DNA of 43,056 bases. Origin: K189A clade bacterium. Lineage in GTDB: Bacteria > Pseudomonadota > Gammaproteobacteria > Pseudomonadales > Azotimanducaceae. The position numbers and the translations under genes were made by a program. Below are positions 17,001-24,410 of the stretch, in pieces (position 1 is the stretch's first letter; every line of letters starts with the position of its first letter). Location of the stretch: positions 1 through 43,056 of the forward strand of contig JABBAY010000244.1 of the NCBI GenBank assembly GCA_018607725.1, written 5' to 3'. Below the pieces are notes generated by a model that did not search any database, had not been told where the DNA came from, and saw nothing but the letters and a program-made list of their open reading frames with translations.

Positions 17001-17639
17001 GCCATGACCGACACTGAAATCGATGAGTTATCTTCTTTGACCGTGGGTGGTATCGCAGTGAACAGTGCGGCATTGCTGGCGGCCACAGATATGACGACGC
17101 TGGTTGCTGCCTTGAATGCCGAGCCGACAACGGCTGGTAGCTTCGGTGAAAAGTACACGGCTTCAGATGTTGGTGGTGACTTAGTGATTACCGAAAAAGC
17201 CGGTCAGTTCACTAGCACTAGTATCACCGTCGTGGGTGCAGGCACCGCGGCAGCAGACTTCGCCGCGGCTGAATCTGCCGTTGTGGGTAGTGTCAGTACG
17301 ACTACTGTTGGCTCGACAGGCACGCTGGGCTTTGGTGCTGATATCTCAGGACTGACGTCCACAACCGCTGATGTCATTGATATACTGGATGCGGCACTTA
17401 AATCTGTCAGTACGCAACGGGCGGAACATGGTGCGGCAATCAACCGGTTAGAATACACGGCTGATAACCTGAGCAATGTATCACTCAATACGCAGGCGTC
17501 ACGCAGCCGGATTGAAGATGCTGACTATGCGAAAGCGACCACTGAACTGGCACGTACGCAGATTATCCAGCAGGCGGGTACGGCGATGTTGGCCCAGGCC
17601 AATCAGCAGTCCCAGGGTGTGTTAGCCTTGTTGCAATAA
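14079..17639 (+). CDS. fliC: Giant flagellin 1 (1186 residues), tandem copy
   Basis: The structural protein of the flagellar filament. The start is ATG 14079, nine bases after CGGAG and matching the paralogue, rather than ATG 14073. The N-terminal D0/D1 region (1 to about 165) has SVINTNVNA, LSTGKRINSAADDAAG, MTSQIRGLDQAVRNINDA and MLQRMRELAVQTASGTN. The C-terminal D1/D0 region (about 1082-1186) has INRLEYTADNLSN, SRIEDADYAKATTELA and ends GVLALLQ. Between them lie about 900 residues in nine repeats, making it over twice the common 280-500 residue size. It resembles the giant flagellins reported from other marine gammaproteobacteria. Translation is identical to flagellin 2 apart from eight residues in the first 47 (positions 11, 12, 15, 16, 23, 26, 27, 47). 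A sigma-28 promoter precedes it and a terminator follows. Confidence 0.95.
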   Translation: MSVINTNVNAIQAQTSLVKNERAMSATMEQLSTGKRINSAADDAAGLAIASKMTSQIRGLDQAVRNINDAVSMIQTAEGATGEITNMLQRMRELAVQTASGTNTADDQANIEAEFQALLTGIDDVADSTQWNGKNILDGSQAATSFQIGANGGQTMTVNLGNLQTDAFIAGTPGSVSVTQTDAEIAALVSIKVGTTTVTGAALEAATDDASLAAALNADADFSAKYTAASTGNVLTVSENADTVSSGVALTITAANAAGDDFASVAGTVTQAVTDQEITELTSITVGSVTVNSAALLAATDEAGFVAALNADTDFSALYTATGDGAGTLTVTETEGNYTNAAIEITAVIGAQPDLIAAEVATAGSPGTSVITPTGAEVAALTSLTVGAVTVNSAALLAATDAATLSSALNADAGFSAVYTASESSGELTITENAGNFSSALTIVGDTGVASTATQSFASGEIANLRSMTVGSTTAVTSAALLAATDVTSLAAALNAETGTGNFAEQFTASVSGSDLLITENAGQETVTPITVTKITGDAIASTEAATAGTAGSVSQLVTDPEIVALESYTVGAVTVNSQLLSDATDEAEFVAALNADAGFSAVYTAVGDGASNVTITEKAGNITNAAIAVSSVALAATDFAATEANTQTSVPAVQGSVTDAGFTNAEIADLTAVVAGGISVTVSGLTDIDSLTDALNLDATFAASYVASSVGSGLVITEAVGSETAADITLTYTDGGNSTHTPSLTQANGTVEVLGIDTLVTTDAEIAAAQTMTVGGVAVDVSAATNESTLVSTLNGDSNFAARYVASSTGANNLTLTEVAGQAQGSDTVITRTSNTITTGISASASAIAGVEGTVTRDITDAEITALESITIGGISVATAGVTSATNMAALTTALNADSTFAASYVATSVNNTLTVTEQAAAMTTDAIATSGVVISADEAFTSAVTAGTTGVVATDAFTSEVATVAVAGSVTQAMTDTEIDELSSLTVGGIAVNSAALLAATDMTTLVAALNAEPTTAGSFGEKYTASDVGGDLVITEKAGQFTSTSITVVGAGTAAADFAAAESAVVGSVSTTTVGSTGTLGFGADISGLTSTTADVIDILDAALKSVSTQRAEHGAAINRLEYTADNLSNVSLNTQASRSRIEDADYAKATTELARTQIIQQAGTAMLAQANQQSQGVLALLQ
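14616..17301 (+). repeat. Nine imperfect repeats (about 90-110 residues each) forming the central part of flagellin 1
   Basis: Each unit begins with a T-D-x-E-I-x-x-L motif, followed by a strand (SITVGSVTVNSAALLAATD), a helix (x-x-LVAALNAD), an aromatic strand (FSAVYTAS) and L-T-I-T-E-x-A-G-N. Units start near TDAEIAAL, TDQEITEL, TGAEVAAL, ASGEIANL, TDPEIVAL, TNAEIADL, TDAEIAAA, TDAEITAL and TDTEIDEL. The pattern resembles the Flagellin_IN (hook IN motif) domain. Units have diverged in sequence, so they are an old internal expansion. Confidence 0.85.
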
Positions 17640-17713
17640 GCGTTAGGTATCGCCATCTGGCGGGGTTGATAAAGCACAAGTTGCCGCTTTACTCGCCTCG
17701 CCAGTGTCGATTT

Positions 17714-17749
17714 GATGTAAAAAATGTAAAAAATGTAAAGAATGAAAAA
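17714..17749 (+). repeat. Four 9-bp AATGTAAAA-type tandem units before the flagellin 1 terminator
   Basis: GATGTAAAA, AATGTAAAA, AATGTAAAG and AATGAAAAA follow one another directly. This AT-rich minisatellite is present after flagellin 1 only and runs into the terminator stem. Confidence 0.7.
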
Positions 17750-17772
17750 GCCAGCGCAAGCTGGTTTTTTTT
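17745..17772 (+). terminator. Intrinsic terminator of flagellin 1
   Basis: CCAGC-GCAA-GCTGG stem-loop (17751-17764), flanked by an A-run on the left and eight Ts on the right (17765-17772). The same design, with the same GCAA loop, follows flagellin 2. Confidence 0.85.
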
Positions 17773-17981
17773 GGCCAAAAATTCCAGTGGCACCTTTCGT
17801 TAGTCTGCTGCTGGGGCGAATACTGCGGCAAGTCATTGCCGAGTAAATCACCAACACCCGTGGCCAGTTATTGCCGAATAGCTGTCGAGCGCGATGTCAG
17901 GTGGCTACGGATTGCCGCCTTGGCGTGAAGTGCTCGCCGCTTTGACAGTACAAGGCTGAATAATTACCGTAAATGAAAACC

Positions 17982-17997
17982 TGGCACTAATATTGCT
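17982..17997 (+). promoter_or_regulatory. Sigma-54 promoter upstream of flagellin 2
   Basis: TGGCAC-N5-TTGCT with exactly 10 bases between the GG and GC. This is a full match to the -24/-12 consensus. Transcription would start near 18009, leaving a leader of about 225 nt. Confidence 0.75.
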
Positions 17998-18125
17998 TAT
18001 GTATTGGCATCGATACTGCGATAGATCTTTTGTAGATCAAATGGATCTTGTGTTCGATTAATAAGATGTAATGCAGGAAAAATGTCGGAACTGGTATTTC
18101 GGTATATAGGGTGCTTAAGGCGAGT

Positions 18126-18152
18126 TAAAGATTTCTGAGGTTTTGCCGATTG
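18126..18152 (+). promoter_or_regulatory. Sigma-28 (FliA) promoter of flagellin 2
   Basis: TAAAGATT (18126-18133), 11 bases, GCCGATTG (18145-18152). It matches the consensus at 7/8 and 6/8 and is the strongest sigma-28 site in the window. The leader would be about 77 nt. Confidence 0.85.
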
Positions 18153-18235
18153 TCTTCTCGTAATTCGAAAGTGCCCTGAGAAGCGGAACCAGTTCATAAC
18201 GACGAAACAACTTAGATGGTATAAGGAGCAATAAA

Positions 18236-21200
18236 ATGAGTGTAATTAATACTAACGTTAATGCTGTTCTGGCACAGAACGCCCTGGTTAAAAATGAACG
18301 TTCTATGTCAACAGCGATGGAGCAACTGTCGACCGGTAAGCGGATCAATTCTGCTGCTGACGATGCTGCCGGAATGGCTATTGCTTCAAAAATGACTTCA
18401 CAGATCCGCGGTCTCGATCAGGCCGTGCGCAACATCAATGATGCGGTTTCAATGATTCAAACCGCTGAAGGCGCGACAGGCGAAATCACCAATATGCTGC
18501 AGCGCATGCGTGAATTAGCCGTGCAGACAGCCTCCGGCACCAACACCGCAGACGATCAAGCCAATATCGAAGCTGAATTCCAGGCGCTGCTGACGGGTAT
18601 CGATGATGTCGCTGACTCTACCCAATGGAACGGCAAGAACATTCTTGATGGCTCTCAGGCTGCAACGTCTTTTCAGATCGGCGCGAACGGCGGCCAGACC
18701 ATGACCGTGAATCTCGGCAACTTACAGACCGACGCTTTTATCGCCGGCACGCCAGGCTCTGTTAGTGTGACCCAAACCGATGCGGAAATTGCTGCTTTGG
18801 TGTCGATTAAAGTGGGTACTACGACCGTCACAGGCGCCGCTTTAGAAGCTGCTACAGACGACGCTTCACTTGCAGCTGCTTTGAATGCAGATGCAGACTT
18901 CAGTGCCAAGTACACCGCCGCATCAACAGGCAATGTGCTGACAGTGTCTGAGAACGCCGATACGGTGTCCAGTGGTGTGGCCCTGACGATCACGGCTGCC
19001 AATGCTGCCGGTGATGATTTTGCCAGCGTGGCGGGTACCGTGACTCAGGCCGTCACCGACCAAGAGATCACTGAATTAACCTCCATCACAGTCGGTAGCG
19101 TAACCGTCAATAGTGCTGCCTTGTTGGCGGCCACAGACGAAGCGGGTTTTGTTGCCGCGTTGAATGCCGATACTGATTTTAGCGCGCTGTATACAGCGAC
19201 TGGCGATGGTGCTGGTACTCTGACAGTGACCGAAACAGAAGGTAACTACACGAATGCAGCTATTGAGATCACTGCGGTGATTGGTGCTCAGCCCGACCTG
19301 ATTGCTGCAGAAGTGGCTACAGCTGGCTCGCCGGGGACTTCGGTCATCACGCCGACTGGCGCTGAAGTTGCAGCGCTGACGTCTTTGACCGTAGGTGCCG
19401 TAACTGTTAATAGCGCAGCCCTGCTGGCCGCCACAGACGCAGCAACACTCTCTTCGGCGTTAAATGCCGATGCGGGTTTCAGTGCGGTTTATACCGCTTC
19501 TGAGTCGAGCGGCGAGCTGACTATTACTGAAAATGCTGGTAATTTCTCTAGTGCTCTTACCATCGTCGGTGACACCGGTGTCGCGAGCACCGCAACTCAG
19601 AGTTTTGCCAGTGGTGAGATTGCTAATTTACGCTCTATGACCGTGGGTAGTACGACAGCTGTGACTAGCGCAGCGTTGCTGGCCGCCACTGATGTGACGA
19701 GCCTTGCGGCGGCTTTGAATGCTGAAACGGGTACAGGCAATTTTGCGGAACAATTCACCGCTTCAGTGTCGGGTTCTGATCTGCTGATTACTGAAAATGC
19801 GGGACAAGAGACGGTAACCCCCATCACTGTCACCAAAATAACTGGGGATGCCATCGCATCAACAGAAGCCGCCACGGCGGGTACCGCAGGATCCGTTAGT
19901 CAGTTAGTGACTGACCCCGAAATCGTCGCTTTAGAGAGCTATACCGTTGGCGCTGTGACGGTGAACAGTCAATTGTTATCGGATGCGACGGATGAAGCGG
20001 AGTTCGTTGCTGCATTGAACGCAGATGCGGGATTCAGTGCGGTCTATACTGCAGTAGGCGATGGTGCATCGAATGTTACGATCACCGAGAAAGCCGGTAA
20101 TATCACGAACGCAGCTATCGCCGTTAGTAGTGTCGCGCTGGCAGCTACGGACTTCGCTGCCACTGAAGCTAACACCCAGACCAGTGTGCCTGCTGTCCAG
20201 GGATCGGTCACTGACGCCGGTTTTACTAACGCGGAGATCGCTGATCTAACGGCTGTTGTTGCGGGAGGTATCAGTGTCACTGTATCCGGTCTTACTGATA
20301 TTGACTCTTTAACTGACGCGTTGAATCTGGATGCGACTTTTGCGGCGTCCTATGTCGCATCGTCGGTTGGCTCTGGCCTGGTCATTACAGAAGCTGTGGG
20401 TTCGGAGACTGCGGCTGATATCACGCTGACGTATACTGATGGGGGTAACTCTACTCATACGCCAAGTTTGACTCAAGCTAATGGAACAGTCGAGGTTCTT
20501 GGTATCGACACGTTGGTGACCACTGACGCTGAGATTGCAGCGGCGCAAACGATGACAGTTGGTGGCGTCGCCGTTGACGTGAGTGCGGCTACGAACGAAT
20601 CGACTTTGGTATCCACCTTGAACGGTGACTCGAATTTTGCGGCGAGATATGTCGCCAGCTCTACTGGCGCCAACAACCTGACGCTGACTGAAGTTGCTGG
20701 TCAAGCGCAGGGGTCTGACACCGTCATCACGCGTACGTCAAACACTATTACCACTGGTATCTCGGCTTCGGCTTCGGCGATAGCAGGTGTCGAAGGCACT
20801 GTCACGCGGGATATCACTGATGCTGAAATCACGGCGCTGGAAAGTATCACGATTGGTGGTATTAGCGTCGCGACTGCGGGTGTCACGAGCGCGACGAATA
20901 TGGCGGCGTTGACCACAGCGTTAAACGCTGATTCGACCTTCGCTGCTTCCTATGTTGCCACTTCAGTGAATAATACACTGACAGTGACAGAGCAAGCGGC
21001 TGCAATGACGACGGATGCTATCGCGACCAGCGGTGTGGTGATCTCTGCAGACGAAGCGTTTACATCGGCTGTAACAGCGGGCACAACAGGTGTTGTTGCG
21101 ACGGATGCTTTCACGAGTGAAGTTGCGACTGTCGCTGTTGCCGGTAGTGTGACGCAGGCCATGACCGACACTGAAATCGATGAGTTATCTTCTTTGACCG

Positions 21201-21796
21201 TGGGTGGTATCGCAGTGAACAGTGCGGCATTGCTGGCGGCCACAGATATGACGACGCTGGTTGCTGCCTTGAATGCCGAGCCGACAACGGCTGGTAGCTT
21301 CGGTGAAAAGTACACGGCTTCAGATGTTGGTGGTGACTTAGTGATTACCGAAAAAGCCGGTCAGTTCACTAGCACTAGTATCACCGTCGTGGGTGCAGGC
21401 ACCGCGGCAGCAGACTTCGCCGCGGCTGAATCTGCCGTTGTGGGTAGTGTCAGTACGACTACTGTTGGCTCGACAGGCACGCTGGGCTTTGGTGCTGATA
21501 TCTCAGGACTGACGTCCACAACCGCTGATGTCATTGATATACTGGATGCGGCACTTAAATCTGTCAGTACGCAACGGGCGGAACATGGTGCGGCAATCAA
21601 CCGGTTAGAATACACGGCTGATAACCTGAGCAATGTATCACTCAATACGCAGGCGTCACGCAGCCGGATTGAAGATGCTGACTATGCGAAAGCGACCACT
21701 GAACTGGCACGTACGCAGATTATCCAGCAGGCGGGTACGGCGATGTTGGCCCAGGCCAATCAGCAGTCCCAGGGTGTGTTAGCCTTGTTGCAATAA
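18236..21796 (+). CDS. fliC: Giant flagellin 2 (1186 residues), tandem copy
   Basis: Same length and domain order as flagellin 1: D0/D1 at the ends, nine central repeats, C-terminal GVLALLQ. A gap-free alignment at an offset of 4157 bases shows 22 differences in the first 144 bases of coding sequence. I then find none to the stop codon (3.4 kb compared by eye and by identical reading frames on both strands). Homology goes on for about 64 bases past the stop with three differences I noticed. A strong SD AAGGAG precedes the ATG. Unlike flagellin 1 it has both a sigma-54 and a sigma-28 promoter, so it may be made earlier or at another level. The differing residues all lie in the D0/D1 spoke region. 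Confidence 0.95.
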   Translation: MSVINTNVNAVLAQNALVKNERSMSTAMEQLSTGKRINSAADDAAGMAIASKMTSQIRGLDQAVRNINDAVSMIQTAEGATGEITNMLQRMRELAVQTASGTNTADDQANIEAEFQALLTGIDDVADSTQWNGKNILDGSQAATSFQIGANGGQTMTVNLGNLQTDAFIAGTPGSVSVTQTDAEIAALVSIKVGTTTVTGAALEAATDDASLAAALNADADFSAKYTAASTGNVLTVSENADTVSSGVALTITAANAAGDDFASVAGTVTQAVTDQEITELTSITVGSVTVNSAALLAATDEAGFVAALNADTDFSALYTATGDGAGTLTVTETEGNYTNAAIEITAVIGAQPDLIAAEVATAGSPGTSVITPTGAEVAALTSLTVGAVTVNSAALLAATDAATLSSALNADAGFSAVYTASESSGELTITENAGNFSSALTIVGDTGVASTATQSFASGEIANLRSMTVGSTTAVTSAALLAATDVTSLAAALNAETGTGNFAEQFTASVSGSDLLITENAGQETVTPITVTKITGDAIASTEAATAGTAGSVSQLVTDPEIVALESYTVGAVTVNSQLLSDATDEAEFVAALNADAGFSAVYTAVGDGASNVTITEKAGNITNAAIAVSSVALAATDFAATEANTQTSVPAVQGSVTDAGFTNAEIADLTAVVAGGISVTVSGLTDIDSLTDALNLDATFAASYVASSVGSGLVITEAVGSETAADITLTYTDGGNSTHTPSLTQANGTVEVLGIDTLVTTDAEIAAAQTMTVGGVAVDVSAATNESTLVSTLNGDSNFAARYVASSTGANNLTLTEVAGQAQGSDTVITRTSNTITTGISASASAIAGVEGTVTRDITDAEITALESITIGGISVATAGVTSATNMAALTTALNADSTFAASYVATSVNNTLTVTEQAAAMTTDAIATSGVVISADEAFTSAVTAGTTGVVATDAFTSEVATVAVAGSVTQAMTDTEIDELSSLTVGGIAVNSAALLAATDMTTLVAALNAEPTTAGSFGEKYTASDVGGDLVITEKAGQFTSTSITVVGAGTAAADFAAAESAVVGSVSTTTVGSTGTLGFGADISGLTSTTADVIDILDAALKSVSTQRAEHGAAINRLEYTADNLSNVSLNTQASRSRIEDADYAKATTELARTQIIQQAGTAMLAQANQQSQGVLALLQ
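18773..21458 (+). repeat. Nine imperfect repeats in the centre of flagellin 2
   Basis: The same nine-unit array as in flagellin 1, without any base difference that I could find. Confidence 0.85.
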
Positions 21797-21887
21797 GCAT
21801 TAGGTATCGCCATCTGGCGGGGTTGATAAAGCACAAGTTGCTGCTTTACTCACCTCGCCAACGGCACCTCACCTTTTGGAGTAAAAT

Positions 21888-21910
21888 AAACCGGCGCAAG
21901 CCGGTTTTTT
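21888..21910 (+). terminator. Intrinsic terminator of flagellin 2
   Basis: AAACCGGC-GCAA-GCCGGTTT (21888-21907), an 8-bp perfect stem with a GCAA loop, followed by TTT. It is a strong terminator. Confidence 0.9.
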
Positions 21911-21950
21911 ATTAGCTTGAGCTTAGTTCAATTTATTTTCCTTATACTAT

Positions 21951-21977
21951 TAAAGTTCTCAGAACAGCTGTCGATTC
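21951..21977 (+). promoter_or_regulatory. Sigma-28 (FliA) promoter of flaG
   Basis: TAAAGTTC (21951-21958), 11 bases, GTCGATTC (21970-21977). This is 7/8 and 5/8 to consensus. It lies about 165 bp before flaG and just after the flagellin 2 terminator. Confidence 0.65.
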
Positions 21978-22141
21978 ATGAGCTGATAGAGTGGCAATTG
22001 TAAGCCGCTCGAGTGCAGCGCCTTTGGTGAAGGCCCGCTTAGTGATGCTAAAGTGACAACGAAAAGATAAATAGTAATTGAGCAGTAGCTGGATTCGTGG
22101 AGATCTGCGATCATAAAGCGACGGCGATTGAGGAGGGAAAG

Positions 22142-22576
22142 ATGTCAAATACAATTCCCATGAATAATACCGGTAACGCAGCAGCTGCGCCGCAACGTGT
22201 GTCCGTCGCTGTGTCGGAACCTGCAGGTCAAGGGGCGAATAAAGTTAAGGCCGAGCCCGCCGCAGCGCTTGACGTGATCAAGACCAGTGTTCACGATGTC
22301 AGCAACGATGCTCAAACGGTGCGCGAAGGTGGCGCAGAGCTGAATCAACGCATGCTGGATCAGCTCGAGGAAGCTGCTCGGCGGTTGCAGCAGGCGGTTG
22401 AAACCACGCCAACTCGGCTTAAGTTTTCCGTGGACGAGGTGGCGTCGCGGTTTGTCATTTCGGTGACTGATGATGAGACCGGTGAGGTGATTCGGCAGGT
22501 GCCAGGTGAAGCCATTCTTAGAATTGCGCATAGTATTGAGATGATGAAGGGTGTTTTGTTCGATAAGAGTTTGTAA
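22142..22576 (+). CDS. flaG: FlaG family flagellar protein
   Basis: A 144-residue protein starting at ATG 22142 behind a strong SD (GAGGAGG); the longer frame from 22097 has no SD. The first ~85 residues are polar and low complexity. The C-terminal half is the FlaG domain: LKFSVDEVASRFVISVTDDETGEVIRQVPGEAIL, then a helix ending MMKGVLFDKSL. FlaG is coded beside flagellin in polar flagellar systems and influences filament length. It normally precedes fliD, but here a CLC channel gene comes 3 bp later. Confidence 0.9.
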   Translation: MSNTIPMNNTGNAAAAPQRVSVAVSEPAGQGANKVKAEPAAALDVIKTSVHDVSNDAQTVREGGAELNQRMLDQLEEAARRLQQAVETTPTRLKFSVDEVASRFVISVTDDETGEVIRQVPGEAILRIAHSIEMMKGVLFDKSL

Positions 22577-22579
22577 TCT

Positions 22580-24349
22580 ATGTTCAACTGGGCCTGGGCA
22601 CAGCAAGTCAAAGTAAGCATCATGACGACGCTGGAAAGCGGGGCTCAGCGCGTGTTGGTCGACACGAAAAACGTTAGCCTCGAGCTGTTGACGATTGTGT
22701 TTGTCGGGTGTTTGATAGGCGCTGTGATGTGCGTTGTGGCCGACGGATTCGTGATGGGCGTCAGTGCCTTTGGTCAGTGGCGCGCTGAAGATACGCTCAT
22801 GGTATGGACCCTGAGCGACGGTACAACCATTGCCTATGGTAGCGTGGTGTTTCTGTGGGTGGCGGCCGGGTTGGTCGTCGTGCTGAAAAAAATCCTCTCA
22901 ATTCAGGCTTATGCGGGACCCGCAGACACAATCTATGCTGCCCAGCAGACCCTAGAGCCACTGGATGTCAAGCGTGGTATTGGCTCAACTTTTATTGCTT
23001 TTATTTGTGCTAGCGGCGGCGCGTCAGTGGGTCAGTATGGGCCATTGGTACATTTCGGTGGCACTATCGGTATTTGGCTCAAGCGTTTGCTTGCCTCAAG
23101 CATGTCACACGAGATATTTTTGGGTTGTGGCGTCGCCGCAGCTATTTCCGCTGGCTTTAACGCGCCACTCGCCGGTATTGTGTTTGCGCACGAGGCTGTT
23201 CTGCGGCATTTTTCTATTCGCGCGGTGGCCCCCATTTCGATTGCTGCGATCTCCGCCAGTGCACTGGACAAAGCTTGGTTTCCCAGTAATGCGAGTTTTT
23301 TGATTGATGCGCCAATGCCACCCTTGGCTGAGATTTTGCCAGCCTTGATCTTGATGGCGCCGGCATTGTCCTTGATCGCGTTGATCTTCATGCTAACCCT
23401 ACGCCGAACCCAGCAATTTGCCGCTAAGGTTAACCGTCCTATGCTATTACCCTTTGTGGCAGCGACCTTGTGTGGCGTTGTGGGTATTTGGTTGCCGCAA
23501 GTGCTGGGTTTGGGTGTTGACAGCGTGAACCAAATGCTCGGTGGGCACTACGCCTTGGGTTTATTGCTGGTGCTGCTGATCGCTAAAATTTTGATGTCGT
23601 CAGCCTGCATCGGTATGGGCTTGTTTGGTGGCGTGTTTTCACCAGCTATTTTTATTGGCGTTGCGGCAGGCGCATTTTTTGGCCAGCTCGTTGAGTCCAT
23701 GGTGGTGCCGGGGTTTGCGCTAGTGGCGGCAGTTGCCGCCATGGCAGCGGTTAGTGCCTCTGTCATCGGCGCACCGATTACCGCAACGCTGATCGTACTG
23801 GAGTTGACCCAGTCCTATGAGTTGGCGGTGGCAGCCATGATCACGGTGATGATTTGTAGTCTCGTCACGCATCGCGTGTTCAGCCTGTCATTCTTTGACC
23901 GGCAATTGCTTGACCGTGGTGTTGATCTTCGAGAAGGGCGTGAAGCCATTGCCATGAAGCAAATGACAGTCAATGACATCGTCACTCAAGATCACATTGT
24001 GCTTGATGCGACAGCGACCGGTGAACAGGTGGTTGTCTTGATGCAACAGGCGCAACTGACTGAGGCTTATCTATGTGACGCGAGCGGTTTGCTAATGGGC
24101 AAGGCGATGATTCATCAAGCGCTGACGGCCGGAGACGAGCCTGTGCTTGGTCATATGTCAGTCGCGCCGCTGAGGTTCTTTGATACTGATTCGTTGACTG
24201 ATGCTATGGAGAACACTCGAGGTTTTGTCGGCGAGAGTATTCCGGTGGTGGCTGCGTCGGGCAAGCTGGTCGGTTCGGTCACAGAGGGTGATTTGTTTAC
24301 CGCCGTGATTGGCTTGCAGCAAAAGATTCGGGCGCAGGAGCGCAGTTAA
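22580..24349 (+). CDS. CLC-family chloride channel/transporter with C-terminal CBS pair
   Basis: A 589-residue membrane protein of the CLC family. After about 30 residues the hydrophobic domain runs to about 445. The third selectivity motif is clear (LFGGVFSPAIFIG). The second, normally G-(K/R)-E-G-P, reads VGQYGPLVHFGG, with Tyr153 at the place of the gating/proton glutamate. The first motif, usually GSGIP, is replaced by YAGPADT. The C-terminal region (about 455-585) contains a CBS pair (MTVNDIVTQDHIVLDATATG, and SIPVVAASGKLVGSVTEGDL). Loss of the glutamate suggests channel-like rather than H+-coupled transport, by analogy with Glu mutants of known CLCs. The ATG at 22580 lies 3 bp after flaG; ATG 22622 is an alternative. 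Confidence 0.88.
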   Translation: MFNWAWAQQVKVSIMTTLESGAQRVLVDTKNVSLELLTIVFVGCLIGAVMCVVADGFVMGVSAFGQWRAEDTLMVWTLSDGTTIAYGSVVFLWVAAGLVVVLKKILSIQAYAGPADTIYAAQQTLEPLDVKRGIGSTFIAFICASGGASVGQYGPLVHFGGTIGIWLKRLLASSMSHEIFLGCGVAAAISAGFNAPLAGIVFAHEAVLRHFSIRAVAPISIAAISASALDKAWFPSNASFLIDAPMPPLAEILPALILMAPALSLIALIFMLTLRRTQQFAAKVNRPMLLPFVAATLCGVVGIWLPQVLGLGVDSVNQMLGGHYALGLLLVLLIAKILMSSACIGMGLFGGVFSPAIFIGVAAGAFFGQLVESMVVPGFALVAAVAAMAAVSASVIGAPITATLIVLELTQSYELAVAAMITVMICSLVTHRVFSLSFFDRQLLDRGVDLREGREAIAMKQMTVNDIVTQDHIVLDATATGEQVVVLMQQAQLTEAYLCDASGLLMGKAMIHQALTAGDEPVLGHMSVAPLRFFDTDSLTDAMENTRGFVGESIPVVAASGKLVGSVTEGDLFTAVIGLQQKIRAQERS

Positions 24350-24410
24350 ACGTGAGGATATCCGCGGTGACAATAACATTGATTGATACTTGGCGAGCGA
24401 GGAATATCTC

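Larger units (their letters stand above)
14079..17703 (+). repeat. Long direct repeat, left copy (flagellin 1); right copy is 18236-21860
   Basis: The two 3.6-kb segments align without gaps at an offset of 4157. Positions 14223-17641 appear identical to 18380-21798. Homology ends at CCTCGCCA in both copies (17703 and 21860), beyond which the flanks are unrelated. Confidence 0.9.
17773..18235. other. Intergenic region between the flagellin genes
   Basis: No gene is supported. It carries a sigma-54 promoter (17982-17997) and a sigma-28 promoter (18126-18152), plus the SD AAGGAG for flagellin 2. It is unrelated to the region upstream of flagellin 1 apart from the sigma-28 -10 box. Confidence 0.7.

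Noticed and set aside
14516-17488. Long open frames on the minus strand inside both flagellin genes
   Set aside because: They are shadows caused by the biased Ala/Thr/Val codon use of the repeats. They have no SD or family features, and the same set appears in both copies because the DNA is identical.
14079-21860. Flagellin duplication as a transposon or integrated element
   Set aside because: No transposase, terminal inverted repeats or target-site duplication are visible at the edges. The repeat edges coincide with the gene itself.
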